Part shown: in pieces, positions 35,233 through 45,856 of the stretch
How the letters are laid out: every line of letters begins with the position of its first letter
How positions within the stretch are numbered: the first letter of the stretch is position 1
From: Endomychus coccineus
Taxonomy: Eukaryota; Arthropoda; Insecta; Coleoptera; Endomychidae
Length of the DNA: 64,000 nucleotides
Direction of reading: 5' to 3'
NCBI GenBank assembly: GCA_958510875.1
Contig: OY294068.1
Span: 68,612,633-68,676,632, forward strand
The notes under the pieces: generated by a model
Databases searched by the model: none
What the model saw: the letters and a program-made list of their open reading frames with translations, nothing else
Told to the model about the DNA's origin: nothing
Program-made: the position numbers and the translations under genes

Positions 35233-35745
35233 AAAAACCGAATAATTTATTATTTGTGTTGAGGAAAAGACCTGACATCCCTACGACTAAATACAAATCC
35301 CGAAAACCGAATAATTTATTATTTGTGTTGGGGAAAAGCCGACCGTTTGCCCACATGATCTCATTTACAAAAACCGAATAATTTATTATTTGTGTTGAGG
35401 AAAAAGATCTTACATTCCTACGTCTAACTACAAATCCCGAAAACAGAATAATTTGTTATTTGTGTTGGGGAAAAACCGACCGTTTGCCAAATGATCTCAT
35501 TTACCAAAAACAGAATAATTTATTATTTGTGTTGAGGAAAAAGATCTTACATCTCTACATCTAACTACAAATCCCGAAAACCGAATAATTTGTTATTTGT
35601 GTTGGGGAAAAACCGACCGTTTGCCCACAGTATCTCATTAACCAAAAACCGAATAATTTATTATGTGTTGAGGAAAAGATCTGACATCCCTACGACTAAC
35701 TACAAGTAACGGAAACCTAACAATGTATTACTTGTGTTGAGGAAT
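35233..35745 (+). repeat. Tandem repeat, about 68-base monomers in A/B alternation
   Basis: Eight monomers start with AAAACCGAATAATTTATTAT or a close variant, near 35233, 35298, 35370, 35439, 35505, 35576, 35644 and 35711. Type A continues GTGTTGAGGAAAAG, GATC or CCTG, then a CTACGACTAACTACAA block. Type B continues GTGTTGGGGAAAA, GCCGACCGTTTGCCCA and ATCTCATTTAC. A and B alternate, giving a dimer of about 138 bases; the last two units are both A-like and the last is diverged. Confidence 0.9.
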
Positions 35746-36161
35746 TGACCCGATCCGTAAAGAACTCGAATATTATTAGCGAACTCGTAAATTACCACGA
35801 TTGGAAATCAACCTACCACCTGTGTCGACAGCTCGACAGATACTAAAGAACTATTAACTTATTTCGGCTGGTTTCTTATTGCGGGTCAACGTTCCAAACG
35901 TACACTACGTGGCGTCTCCGTTTTTCTCTAGAAGATCATCTGGTCGAAGTAAACAACTGTATCACGCGAATAGAAATTCTGATTTGAATTAGATTTTAGA
36001 ACTTCCGATTGTTTAAATTGTTACAAACTAGCCCGACTAGGTCAAACACTTGACTTTATTATCTAAGGTGATTTTATAAAATTGTTGTTCATTTAAAAAG
36101 ACTAGGTGTAAATATTTATTTGCTTGTGTACATATATTTTCTACAATCAATTATTTCATTT

Positions 36162-36167
36162 AATAAA
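36162..36167 (+). terminator. Poly(A) signal of the LTR-like unit
   Basis: AATAAA in CATTTAATAAACTG, followed 15-30 bases later by a GT-rich stretch (CTGTGTTTTACTGG). This is the expected arrangement for a 3' end. Confidence 0.4.
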
Positions 36168-36534
36168 CTGTATATAAATAAACATCTGTGTTTTACTGGT
36201 GAGGAATCAATCAATTCACATCTATCAGATTTCATTCAACGGGAAATATACGACCCTGGACCACTCATCCCGGTGGTGATCCCTTTCTAGTTTTCCGTGT
36301 AAGACGAAAACTTATCTTTTCCCGAGAAAGGCGGTCACAAAGTTTTTGAGTTAATAGCGGAAAACCGCTTTGCCCTCTCCTTGGGAAATTTCACTCACTA
36401 TATAGTAGCATGGTTTGGGCAACATTCAATTTGGTACTTATTGAGCACAGTCACCATAATATACTGATTTCTATTTATAAGGATTACGTATTTAATATTT
36501 TTAAAAGCTTGCTCGTCCAAGTTAATTTGTTACA

Positions 36535-37037
36535 CTTCAATTTTTTAAATTTATTTTTACCATAATTTTGTTTCAGTAATTAGATAAACAATAAAAAGTA
36601 ACAAGTTTTCAATAGATAATAATTATGAACTGATTGATTCCGGCTGCAACTGAGGAAACTACTTTCCAATTGCACCTACAAGGCCGAGACTGCAGGACGC
36701 GATCACATTGCGAACGTGAAACTGTTTTCGATAAACACAGCAAGAACATTTTCGAGATATTTCAAAGAGTAACAGCTAGACCAAAATGATGATGATAATA
36801 AGGATTAATTATTAAGACATGAGAAATTATAACAGGCATGTTGCACTTTTGAAAGGATAGTACGAAGTAGTGCCTCCGAGAAAAGTCATGAACCAGAATG
36901 AAACTGACAAATTTCTCTATCAAGGCAAGGTGAAAATGGAGCTTGCTACAATTACAGATACATTCTGATCTGTAGCTGAAAAGAAAGCGTCGTATGATAT
37001 CAGATTTGTCGAAGATTTGGGTACTACGCATTGTGTG
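36535..37037. other. Spacer with a slightly GC-richer block
   Basis: 36640-37030 has mixed composition and short frames on the minus strand without a recognised motif. No repeat partner. Confidence 0.35.
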
Positions 37038-37039
37038 TA

Positions 37040-38899
37040 TACAGGGTGTAAATAAATAATTGCGAAAAAATTCAGGGGGTGATTCCTTGTTGAAAAATAA
37101 GGTGGGTGTCTCATATAAAAAAAATCATTTGACCCCCTCATGTTAAGATACAGCCCTTCAAATGGGGCGCCAAAAAAGTAGTTTTTTATTTCTATCTTCT
37201 AAATCCAAAAAGTTACAAAAATAAAATTAAGCACACATTATTTGCTATTAAGAAGGCATCCAATAACTGAGTTGCTGGTTTTCCACTATGTTTGTAAGGG
37301 GTAGAAATAACCACCCCTAACTAAAACATGTTTTTCACTCAACTTTTTCTCTTATGTGTATATTGCCAATTAAACATTTATTTTATGTAGCTGAACAAAA
37401 AAGGTCTCTTGTAGTTATCTCGGAAAATTGAAGATTTCTGAGAAAAAAAATAATTTACTTACAAGTACATGGCACTATTATCATAGTGTGAAATTTTAAT
37501 TAAACTTTGATTTACCTAGTAGGCGGCTGTTATGTTGACATATTTTGTTAAGACAACTAAATTATTTTTAGTATGTGCAATAATAAGTTAAAATCACTGT
37601 TAATTGTCTTACACTGTTATCATTTTGAGTATTTCAGTAAAATGGAAGTGTACACAAATGCAGAATTGACAGATATGCATTTCGTTTCTTTAAATGTGTG
37701 GTTCGGCCATATTGGGAATCAGTTAGTTGGCCCACATTTTCTGCCGCCTAGATTAGATGGGAATTCATACAGTTTATTTCTGAGAGAAGACTTGCCACTA
37801 TTACTTGATGATATTCCTTTACGTGAGAGAATGGAAATGTGGTTTATGCACGATGTGGCCCCTGCCCATTTTAGTGTAACAGCACGTGAGGTTTTGAATG
37901 AAGTCTATCCAAATCGCTGGATAGGTCGAGGTGGGCCTCAGTTTTGGCCACCTCGATCCCCGGACTTAAATCCTCTGGATTTTTCTATTTGGGGGCATTT
38001 AAAAACTTTGGTATACAAGACTCCTGTTCGAAACCTGGAAGATCTACGAAACCGCATAATTGTTTCATGTAGGGTTATTCAAGATACCCCAGAAATGTTC
38101 CACCGGATAAAAGGATCAATGCGTCGCCGTCTAGACGCGTGTGTAATGGCTGAAGGGGGTCATTTCGAACATCTCATATGATCTCTATTAGTTTTTAATT
38201 CAAGAATAATATTTAATTGTTACATTATTTCAAGTGCAGTTTGAGTTCCATTAAATAGCATATCTGTCAATTCTGCATTTGTGTACACTTCCATTTTACT
38301 GAAATTCTTTACAAAAAGGCCTCATATGATAACAGTGTAAGACAATTAACAATGATTTTGACTTATTATTGCATATACTAAAAATAATTTAGTTGTTTTA
38401 ACAAAATATGTCAACATGACAGCCGCCTACTAGGTAAATCAAAGTTTAATTACAATTCCACACTATGAAAATCGTGCCATGTACTTGTAAGTAAATTATT
38501 TTTTTTCTCAGGAATCTTAAATTTTTCGAAAAAATTACAAAAGACCTTTTTTGTTCAGAATGGAACAAGCTACCTAAAATAAATAATTCTAATTTGCAAT
38601 ATACACATAAGAGAAAAAGTTAAGTGAAAAACAAGTTTTAGGGGTGGTTATTTCGACCCCTTGTTATTGGATGCCTTCTTAATAGCAATATTAGCAAATA
38701 ATGTGTGCTTAATTTTATTTTTGTAACTTTTTGGATTTAGAATATAAAAATAAAAAACTACTTTTTTGGCGCCCCATTTAAAGGGCTGTATCTTAACATT
38801 AGGGGGTCGAATGATTTTTTTTATATGAAAGACCCACCTTATTTTTCAACAAGGAATCACCCCCTGAATTTTTTCGCAGTTATTTATTTACACCCTGTA
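37040..38899. mobile_element. Long-TIR transposon C2 whose arms include the transposase start
   Basis: The tips are TACAGGGTGTAAATAAATAA and its inverse, with TA at 37038-37039 and 38900-38901. The terminal inverted repeats are about 640 bases (37040-37680 and 38259-38899), a third of the element each. Both arms contain the start codon and first dozen codons of the transposase: ATG at 37642 on plus and at 38294 on minus, 602 and 605 bases from their tips. The centre encodes a transposase lacking its N-terminal half. Confidence 0.92.
37642..38181 (+). pseudogene. Transposase of C2 with an in-frame internal deletion
   Basis: The frame of 179 codons starts MEVYTNAELTDMHF and jumps at once to VSLNVWFGHIGNQLVGPHFL. 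Compared with the 361-residue protein of element C, about 180 residues are missing, covering the remainder of both DNA-binding domains and the first catalytic Asp. Because the deletion keeps the frame, the ORF stays open to EGGHFEHLI. The second Asp is present in FMHDVAPAHF (the usual Gly is Val) and the third in SPDLNPLDF, with the same 41-residue spacing as C. It cannot cut DNA alone. A start farther upstream at 37573 is possible, but ATG 37642 matches the start of the family. Confidence 0.88.
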
Positions 38900-39109
38900 T
38901 AACGGATACAAAACTCAAAGTACCTCGAATTTATCCTATTGTTTGTGGGTATATTATTAGTGACCTTTTATAGAAATTATAAAACTTCCCACCCGGATAT
39001 TCCTATCGAAAAGTTTTGTTGTTAATAAAACAGTTGAAGAACTTTGAACAAAACTGTTTATAATGCGGCCCAATTGATAGAAATTAAATTGATTTTTTTC
39101 GTTTCAATC

Positions 39110-40140
39110 TTCTTTGAAAGACTAGAAAGTTTGACGGATGAAGAAAACTTTCGGTTTATCGCTTTTCAAGCCATCGGAAATAGGTCACATTAACATATAT
39201 GTGTAATATATTTTGGTCTTTATGTACGTGATTGAAACGGAAAACTAAAAACATCTTGGTTTATAAAAGAAGTTTAGTCTCAACAATATCTTCACTATAA
39301 TTCAGTTATAAACTCCATCATTAAACAAAATCTTTAATGGTACATCATATATAAATAATATAACCGGTAATAAAGATAACTTTATAAGATTACCATATTC
39401 CGGAAACCTCAGAAAAATGGCCATAAGTATAAAACTAAAAACAAAAAAATTCACGACCCTTGCTAGACATTGTTTTGATTATAACAATCGTTTCGATTAT
39501 AAAAATGTTAATACTTTAGCTAAAGAAAGCAAGTATTATGAAAGATATATCCTGGAGGTGATTCACATTAAACGTGATGCTAAGTAAATTATAGAACAGA
39601 TGTAGAATCATTGAGACAAATTTATACAAATATTATCAATTAAACGCTTGCACTAATTTATACGTACTTCTTCATAATGTTTAAAATTGTGTATATGTGG
39701 AAAGCTGATACAATGAATCAGTAAATTTGTACGGCAAAGACCTTTCACCTAGTAGTCATAAAATTTGAAACACATCTGTTCAATATTTGGCGTAAGGAGA
39801 TTTTGGTTGTGAGACTTTTTCCTCGTCCTCGAGATATGACGTCTTCAAATATAGAAACATTACTAGTAGTGGTTTTCTAATAGGTACATATTCATATATT
39901 TTACACATTAATGTGATATAAATTCAATTATTCGTGTTAGGTTCGTTGTTAGGACGTAGACATTTTTAATTAAAATTAATACGATAAAGACGCTCAGTGC
40001 TTGGTACAATTGGTTTAAGAAATCCCGCACTTTACTTCATGTGAATTAGTTTTAAAACGTCATCTGATGATGGTCGTGAGACCGAAACTTTCGTAAAGAC
40101 GAAATCATAGTAGAGATATGTGTTAATGTGACCTATTTCT
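39110..40140 (+). mobile_element. Penelope-like element copy, truncated
   Basis: A terminal-repeat-like segment occurs at both ends. The right one (40040-40140) reads CATCTGATGATGGTCGTGAG then ACCGAAACTTTCG and ends ...AATGTGACCTATTTC; the left one (39115-39200) carries the matching AAACTTTCGGTTTATCGC box and GAAATAGGTCACATTAACAT inverted. The endonuclease relic lies between them. The opposite orientation of the two ends suggests an inversion at the 5' side, as in the other PLE loci of this window. Confidence 0.6.
39420..39645 (+). pseudogene. C-terminal half of a Penelope-like GIY-YIG endonuclease
   Basis: An open stretch reads TKKFTTLARHCFDYNNRFDY, then KNVNTLAKESKYYERYILEV and IHIKRDAK before a stop; the next codons, with further stops, still follow the family (I-E-Q...N). 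The sequence corresponds to the second half of the nuclease, with the conserved His/Cys in ARHC and the Glu of ILEVIHIKR. The GVY...YIG half is missing. The last block matches 8050-8160. Confidence 0.75.
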
Positions 40141-40583
40141 CAAGAATCATTATTTTATAGTTCAAACTACAATTTTATGACAATTAAATGGGTTAAAACT
40201 GAAAAAATCATCGCCCAGAATCTTCAACTATATTGTACATTTGAAACTGTTTGATATAACGATATCGACTAACAAAATGCATAATGGAAACTCTGGAATT
40301 TTAGGAGTGAAAATGTTTCCAAAATTAAAAGAATTAATTGAATTGGTAAAGCCAAAGTAAATGTTTTCAAGATACCACAAATTTTCGTCAAGCTTCTTGC
40401 GATTGTTTTCGTATTTTTTCTAATCTCAAATTTCAATTATGCTATTTGATTAATCAAGATCAGAGTTCTTATACCGCTGGTTCGTAGAGGTGCGCTAATA
40501 GCCCGGTCAGACCTGAAAATAAGGCGTTTTCTAAAAGTCTAGAAACTGATGTTTCTTTCTGTTGATCATTTTTATGGGCGTTT
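40141..40583. other. AT-rich spacer
   Basis: No gene or repeat partner recognised. Confidence 0.45.
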
Positions 40584-40585
40584 TA

Positions 40586-40913
40586 GTAGAGTATGTGAAA
40601 CCAAAAAATAAGTGATATCGGTAATGTTTGTCCTAAATTGACCGGAACCCCCTTTTATTTGCCATTTTGGGGTATTTTGGACATTTTTAGGGGAAGTTTA
40701 TCAAAAAAAAATTGCTATCTCCAGTTGTATTGGGAATTAAGAAATCAAACTGGAACCCTTGTATTGTAAATGCTTAAGGAACTCCCAGTTCAAATTTCAA
40801 GTTAATCCGACCTCCCTCCTTAGACTTTTGTTTCATACACCAAAACAAATATTTTCCGTGGGGTCGCGTTAAATCATAAAAATTTTTCGATCAAAATGTT
40901 TCACATACTCTAC
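40586..40913. mobile_element. MITE B2, short relative of B1
   Basis: The tips GTAGAGTATGTGAAAC and GTTTCACATACTCTAC are flanked by TA at 40584-40585 and 40914-40915. The left part matches the left arm of B1 (2190-2480) and the end matches 3180-3270. The whole centre of B1, including its inner palindrome, is absent. Non-coding. Confidence 0.88.
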
Positions 40914-40915
40914 TA

Positions 40916-41655
40916 TTTACCAACATACATGCATTTATCATATTACCTTAGATATAGTGAGAAATAATATTTGTGAGACAAAATGTGAGAAAATTAATTT
41001 TAAATATTAGAACTATTTTGTATTTTATTTGATCATTTACTAATTAGAGTTCTCAGATGACATCTAGATATCGCCTCAGTTTAGGAAGTCTCCCTTCACT
41101 TTATTTGCAAAGTGATTAATCGTTCAATTTCTTATATGTTCTCGTATCCTGGTACTCAAATCAATTGTATTTGTAACACTTTGGATGTCTTCCAGCATTG
41201 ATTAATATACATAAGATTGGTACCGATTATGAGCCTACGATGACGCTCGATAGGAAATTCCCGATTCATTACAGGGAGCCCACTCAAAATTGAGAAAAAT
41301 TACAGAGTGCTTCTATTTGGAATTTGAATAGTTCGCACTACCATAATGTACTTGATAAAATCGCCGCCTGACTGTAGATGACGGTTCATTCCAAGTGTCC
41401 GCCTAACGCCAAACAATTAAACTAATTTTAAAGTGAAAATCTATCATGAATCATTTGATTAATATATTAATCAATGCATGAATCAATTACTTATTTCCAT
41501 TTTACGTGTCGCTCCGAATTTTCATAAAAGTGCTTTTATAATTTCGATAATTTATTGTTTGTTAGTGGTTATTAGTTTATTATAAGTGATTTTATAGTTT
41601 GTAGTTTGGTTTATTTAATTAGTGCTGTCATTGATTTTAATTGAGTGTTATTAAT
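40916..41655. other. AT-rich spacer, possible 5' flank of the THAP-like frame
   Basis: No repeat was recognised. If the frame at 41657 is a first exon, its promoter and leader would lie here; I see no convincing core promoter. Confidence 0.35.
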
Positions 41656-41656
41656 C

Positions 41657-41791
41657 ATGAATTCGGTAATGAATTCCAAATCTAAAAATGACACAAAAAC
41701 ACATAAATGCCAATACATTTATTGTGGGGAAAGTACCGATTTAAAAATTTATCGTTTTCTCCAAATGCTAAGCCGGAAATATTACATTCAG
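41657..41791 (+). CDS. Candidate first exon with a partial THAP-like zinc-finger start
   Basis: From ATG 41657 there are exactly 45 codons up to a consensus donor, CAG|GTAAAT at 41792. The peptide MNSVMNSKSKNDTKTHKCQY continues IYCGESTDLKIYRF. The C-x3-C pair followed by an IYRF motif recalls the start of THAP (C2CH) DNA-binding domains, where Cys-x(2-4)-Cys leads to F-x-R/H-F-P. The Pro is absent here. The second Cys/His half would lie in a following exon that I cannot find; transposon A2 starts only 60 bases past the donor. It may be a host gene start, a P-element or THAP-transposon relic, or chance. Confidence 0.3.
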
Positions 41792-41853
41792 GTAAATAGA
41801 TACTATTATCATCATCATATAATTATATTCCTCGTTATATTCTGAATAATATA

Positions 41854-43000
41854 TACAGGTCGAGAAGTATTAGTTAAAAGTTTATGACTTCCAAGCCAAA
41901 TTGAGATTTGGGAATCCAGATCACCTCATAAAGGAACATGAAGTATCTAATCAAAATATTTTGAATTTCATGTTGCACTGCCGGTTATACTGGAAGGGAC
42001 TAATAATTTTCTCATTTTAAATAGAAATTTTAGGCTCACTTTCATTAGTTGCCCCTATACTTCTACAAGCTATTCCTGAGATAACTTGATTTTTGTTTAA
42101 AACTTAGGTTTTGCACTTCCACCTTAAAATACTTTCAATTTACTAATTTTTTAAGTCTCAGATTTCATCTTTTCTGAACCGTGAGCTTACCTTTCAAGTA
42201 TAAACGGTCAACCAGTTATTCACACGATGTTCAAAAGTCACTGACAATTTTGGTCAATTTCAAACCTCTAGATACCATTTTTTTTTCAAATAGAACGCTT
42301 GTATATTTTTAATTTTTCTGATGCAGGACTACAATTTTCAAGTTTCCAACTCAAAACAGTGGACATTCTGGACATATATAACTTTAGATAATATTTTATA
42401 TATTAATTTGAAAAAGTTTAATGTTTACTCATTTGTTAACGTTAATTATTAACTTAATATTGTTTTAAACTTTGATTTGTTCATTGACATCAAATAGCGC
42501 GATATCGTTCATTGAATATTCGACGTGGTAATATTCTTCCATTCACCGTAAATAATAAATTCATAATATATTCACTTGAATATAGATTATTTTTTTCCAT
42601 TATCGCTTCATTTAATAACATTCAATATGTTACCAGCTGTAATGACTTAGAACAATAATTTATTATTGCATTTGACGTTTTGACAAAAGTTATACTGCAA
42701 TTTTATTGTTTATTGCAATTTGGTAACCACATTTCGATGAATTTCATGAACTTTTATGTAAAACTAAACTTTTGTACATAACTCAAAATTCAGTCCTGCA
42801 TCAGAAAAACCTTAAATATACAGGCGTTCTATGTTTGAAAGAAATTACTTTTTTAGATTAAAAACTGACCAAAAATGTCACTGAATTTTAAAGATCGTAT
42901 GCATATCTTGACCATTTATACATTAAAACTAAAGTCTTTACTGAGATTTAAAAAATGAGTAAATTAGATTTATTTAAACAATTTGTCAATTTATTGAAAG
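41854..43000. mobile_element. Element A2, second copy of the A family
   Basis: The left tip TACAGGTCGAGAAGTATTAG is preceded by TA (41852-41853). 41854-42350 is the inverse of A1 450-900, 42460-42740 the inverse of A1 120-300, and 42780-43000 a direct copy of A1 from 450 onward, so the element is itself palindromic with a degraded right arm. On the minus strand around 42490-42560 a short transposase-like piece (GRILPRRIFNERYR) matches the N-terminal region of related enzymes. The right border is unclear because that arm fades near 43000. Confidence 0.65.
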
Positions 43001-43199
43001 TTAATATGAATCACCTTACAGTAATAACATAATAACACAAAGTTATCTATGTGTTTATTAATTACCCCTATAACATAATAAAACTGTGATCAGTATCATA
43101 TTTTGAATTAGAAGAGTATGTATTTTAATCAATGAATTAACCAAGACATTCAATAAGTTTCAGGAATTAATTATCAACTCCTTGGCCTATACCATTATT

Positions 43200-44091
43200 T
43201 TCCAGGCTGTGGATCGGGATTTTAGCTATAATAAAAAAAAAACATGTGAGTTCGAATCAAAATTTTTTTTTTGCATTAGCTTCAGGAGGTTCTCAGGATC
43301 ATTAATACACCTTAAAACCTCTTGGGAACCCCAACCCCACCCATCGGGAGCGAAATTGGCCCGAAATCTCCAAGTCTTGAATTGTATTTCCTACAAAAAA
43401 AGGTATTTTGGCTTTTCGAGTGCACCTAGGCTTTTTTTTGGGTCGCTGAACACGAATCCGTAGCCAAATTTACTTGCAATCCATCGTAGGGGTGGTAAAA
43501 TCGACGAAATTGGCCAATTTTGCACCCCAATATGTTATTTTGCAATTCACGTGTTTTTGGCATTTCGAATGCACCAAGGGTTTTTATTGGGTCGCTGAAT
43601 ACGATTCCGAAGCCAGATTTACTCCGAAGTAATTTTAAAATGCCAAAATAATAAAAATTTTGAAGCGTGTCAAATTAGCCATTTTTGTAAATTTCCCACC
43701 CCTACGATGATATTCGAGTAAAAAAACCTCCTTGGTGCATTCGAAATGCCTGAAACACGTAAATTACAAAATAACATATAGGGGTGCAAAATTGGCAAAT
43801 TTCGTCGATTTTACCACCCCTACGATGGATTGCAATTAAATCTGGCTATGGATTCGTGTTCAGCGACCCAAAAAACCCTATAGGTGCACTCGAAATGCCA
43901 AAATACCTTTTTTTTGTAGAAAATACAATTCAAGACTTGGAGATTTAGGGGCATTTTCGCCCCCAATGGGTGGTTGGGGTTCCCAAGAGGTTTTAAGGTG
44001 TATGAATGATCCTGAGAACGTCCTGAAGTTAATGTCAAAAAAAATTGCTGATTCGAACTCACATGTTTTTTTTCCGGTTCATAGCCTGGAC
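43200..44091. mobile_element. Foldback element J
   Basis: Two arms of about 440 bases pair from end to centre (near 43660). Matching landmarks are ACATGTGAGTTCGAATC with GATTCGAACTCACATGT, GGGTCGCTGAACACGAATCC with its inverse near 43850, and TTCCTACAAAAAAAGGTATT with AATACCTTTTTTTTGTAGAA. The right end reads GCCTGGAC-TA; the left tip (TTCCAGGC) has lost one or two bases. Frames of 80-93 codons occur on both strands because of the palindrome and have no protein motif. It shares its tip and the CGACCCAAAAAACC box with element I. Confidence 0.8.
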
Positions 44092-44104
44092 TATTATAAA
44101 AGAA

Positions 44105-44715
44105 TAATCTATTTTGAATTTAAAAAGAAAGCTTAGCCATAAATGTTCATAATAATTGTCTAAATAGTTATGAATTTCTCGCTTCAACATTAATCAAATT
44201 ACGGCAAAGAAATTTATTCAGAATGAACGGATTTTTCAAATAGATAAAATAAGCGTCTTATACAAAATTTCACAACCTCCGAAAAAATGATGTAATCTTG
44301 TTTTCGATATTACTCAATTTGCATATTATTGGCGATATAATTTTTGAAAATAGAGGGATTAATTATTACTGACAATTATATATTTTATATCCGTTTCCAA
44401 TAATTAGGAATAAATATTAAAAAATAAAAACATCTCGTGACTTAATTGAGGTACAATAACCACTGACAGGTATACTTTAGTTCTAAATATCAATTTTCTA
44501 TTACAAATTACAATATATTACGTAGCATATATCACTATCGTATAATATTAAATTGCATTAATATTTTGAGTGTTTATCTATATAATAATAGAGAAAAGAA
44601 TCAATTAACAATTTTAATTTACCGATTCTGATATTCAATTGGATATTACCCCGCAATGCATGTTTTGTGCGCATGCATCTTAAGAGTTACAATGTCTCAA
44701 AGGCGAAAGTTCATG
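44105..44715. other. AT-rich spacer
   Basis: No gene or repeat recognised. Confidence 0.45.
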
Positions 44716-44722
44716 TGAAGCG

Positions 44723-45856
44723 TTGAATTTGCTATACTCTGTGCCGTTCCCCTTTGTCTGCATTTACCGCCTTGGCCCTGGCACCAAAGCCTTCTTGGGA
44801 AATTTCCGTCATATGGTTTGCCGCCTCAACTTTGTTGCATACTATCGAGTTTTCTCTCAGATGGATCACTCTATGTGGTGGTTGAAGGAGTATCCTCCGA
44901 TACAATGGCTATCAACGCTGGTGTTCAACAGGGATCTGTCTTGACACCAACATTGTTTCTGCTCCTTATCAACGACCTGCTGGAAGTGACCACCTGTCCC
45001 ATCCACAACTTTGCAGATGATGGTACACATACCGCTTTCTCATCTAGAGCCCCTACAACCTTCCAATAAAGCCAGAGGCGCGAGACAAATACAGCTTGCC
45101 GCAATTAATGAAGATTTAGCAATGGGGATTTGATAATCTAATAGTTTAATGCAACCAAAACTCAAGCTTGCGTCTTCTCCAGGAAGGCGGATCTCACAAT
45201 ACCTAATACGATGATGCCAGGTTTAACTATTCCTATGAAGTCTTCCATAATAATGCTCGGGATCACCACCAACAGGACCCTCTCATGGGAGGTCCATTGC
45301 GAAAACCGCTTCACAAAACTTGGTTTTCTATTCCGTGCCAAGAGCTACTCTATATCCCAGAAGATCCTCAATCTACAAGGCACACAGACTCCTGGAGTAC
45401 TGCTCGCATGATTGGAGTTTGGCTTCCAAATATACGCTGAAGCTCTTTGATTCTATCCAGAAGAGAGCTATTCGTTCGATTGATTATGTCACACTTACGA
45501 GTTCATTGACCTCTCTAGAACATCGTAGAAAGGTAGAAGATCTCTACTTTTTCTAGAGATATTTCCATGGTTCATCAAAAATCTCGTCTGTTGTTCCACC
45601 ACGAGTGATTCCAGATAAGTGGACTAATCAAACTCAAACTAGTTACCCCTTCATTGTCAAGCTCGAGACCTGCAGAACTTCTTCCTACCCGCCTTAATTT
45701 TTTTTATCGAACAGCTAAGTTTTGGAACTCTTTACCTAGTGAGGGCTTTCCCTACGACTACAACCTCCAAACTTTCAAGAAAAATTCTAATGCCTATCTC
45801 CTCTCCCAACATTCCACCGCTGGCTCTTCGAACATTATAGGTTTCCCTCTCATGTA
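44723..45856 (+). pseudogene. Non-LTR retrotransposon (LINE) reverse-transcriptase relic
   Basis: The reading passes through several frames. From about 44812: LPPQLCCILSSFLSDGSLYV, then INAGVQQGSVLTPTLFLLLI NDLL and the catalytic FADD (in IHNFADDGTH). Later come LGITTNRTLSWEVH (thumb), then LLEYCSHDWSLASKYTLKLF with SIQKRAIRSIDYVTLTSSLT, and finally FFYRTAKFWNSLPSEGFPYD near the C-terminus. The spacing suits jockey- or RTE-like LINEs. The 5' half (apurinic endonuclease) is missing and there are several frame shifts and stops. 9016-9165 is a 3' fragment of a relative. Confidence 0.8.

Larger units (their letters stand above)
34772..36534 (+). mobile_element. LTR-like unit (possible solo LTR) with promoter and leader repeats
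   Basis: The unit begins TGTAACGAAGTGCCCTCGTT, holds a TATA box at 34991, a repeat-rich leader at 35233-35745, a poly(A) signal at 36162, and could end with TGTTACA at 36528-36534. TG...CA borders with a TATA box and AATAAA in this order are what a long terminal repeat shows (U3, R, U5). No gag or pol follows, and no clear target duplication is seen, so a solo LTR is likely but the right border is uncertain. G+C is higher than in the flanks. Alternatives are a non-coding RNA gene or another promoter-bearing repeat. Confidence 0.45.

Noticed and set aside
35233..35745. CRISPR-like array
   Set aside because: The units are contiguous imperfect tandem monomers in A/B alternation, not identical repeats with unique spacers, and the DNA is eukaryotic.
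43182..44062. Frames of 93 and 80 codons on opposite strands
   Set aside because: They are mirror products of the palindromic element J and show no domain.
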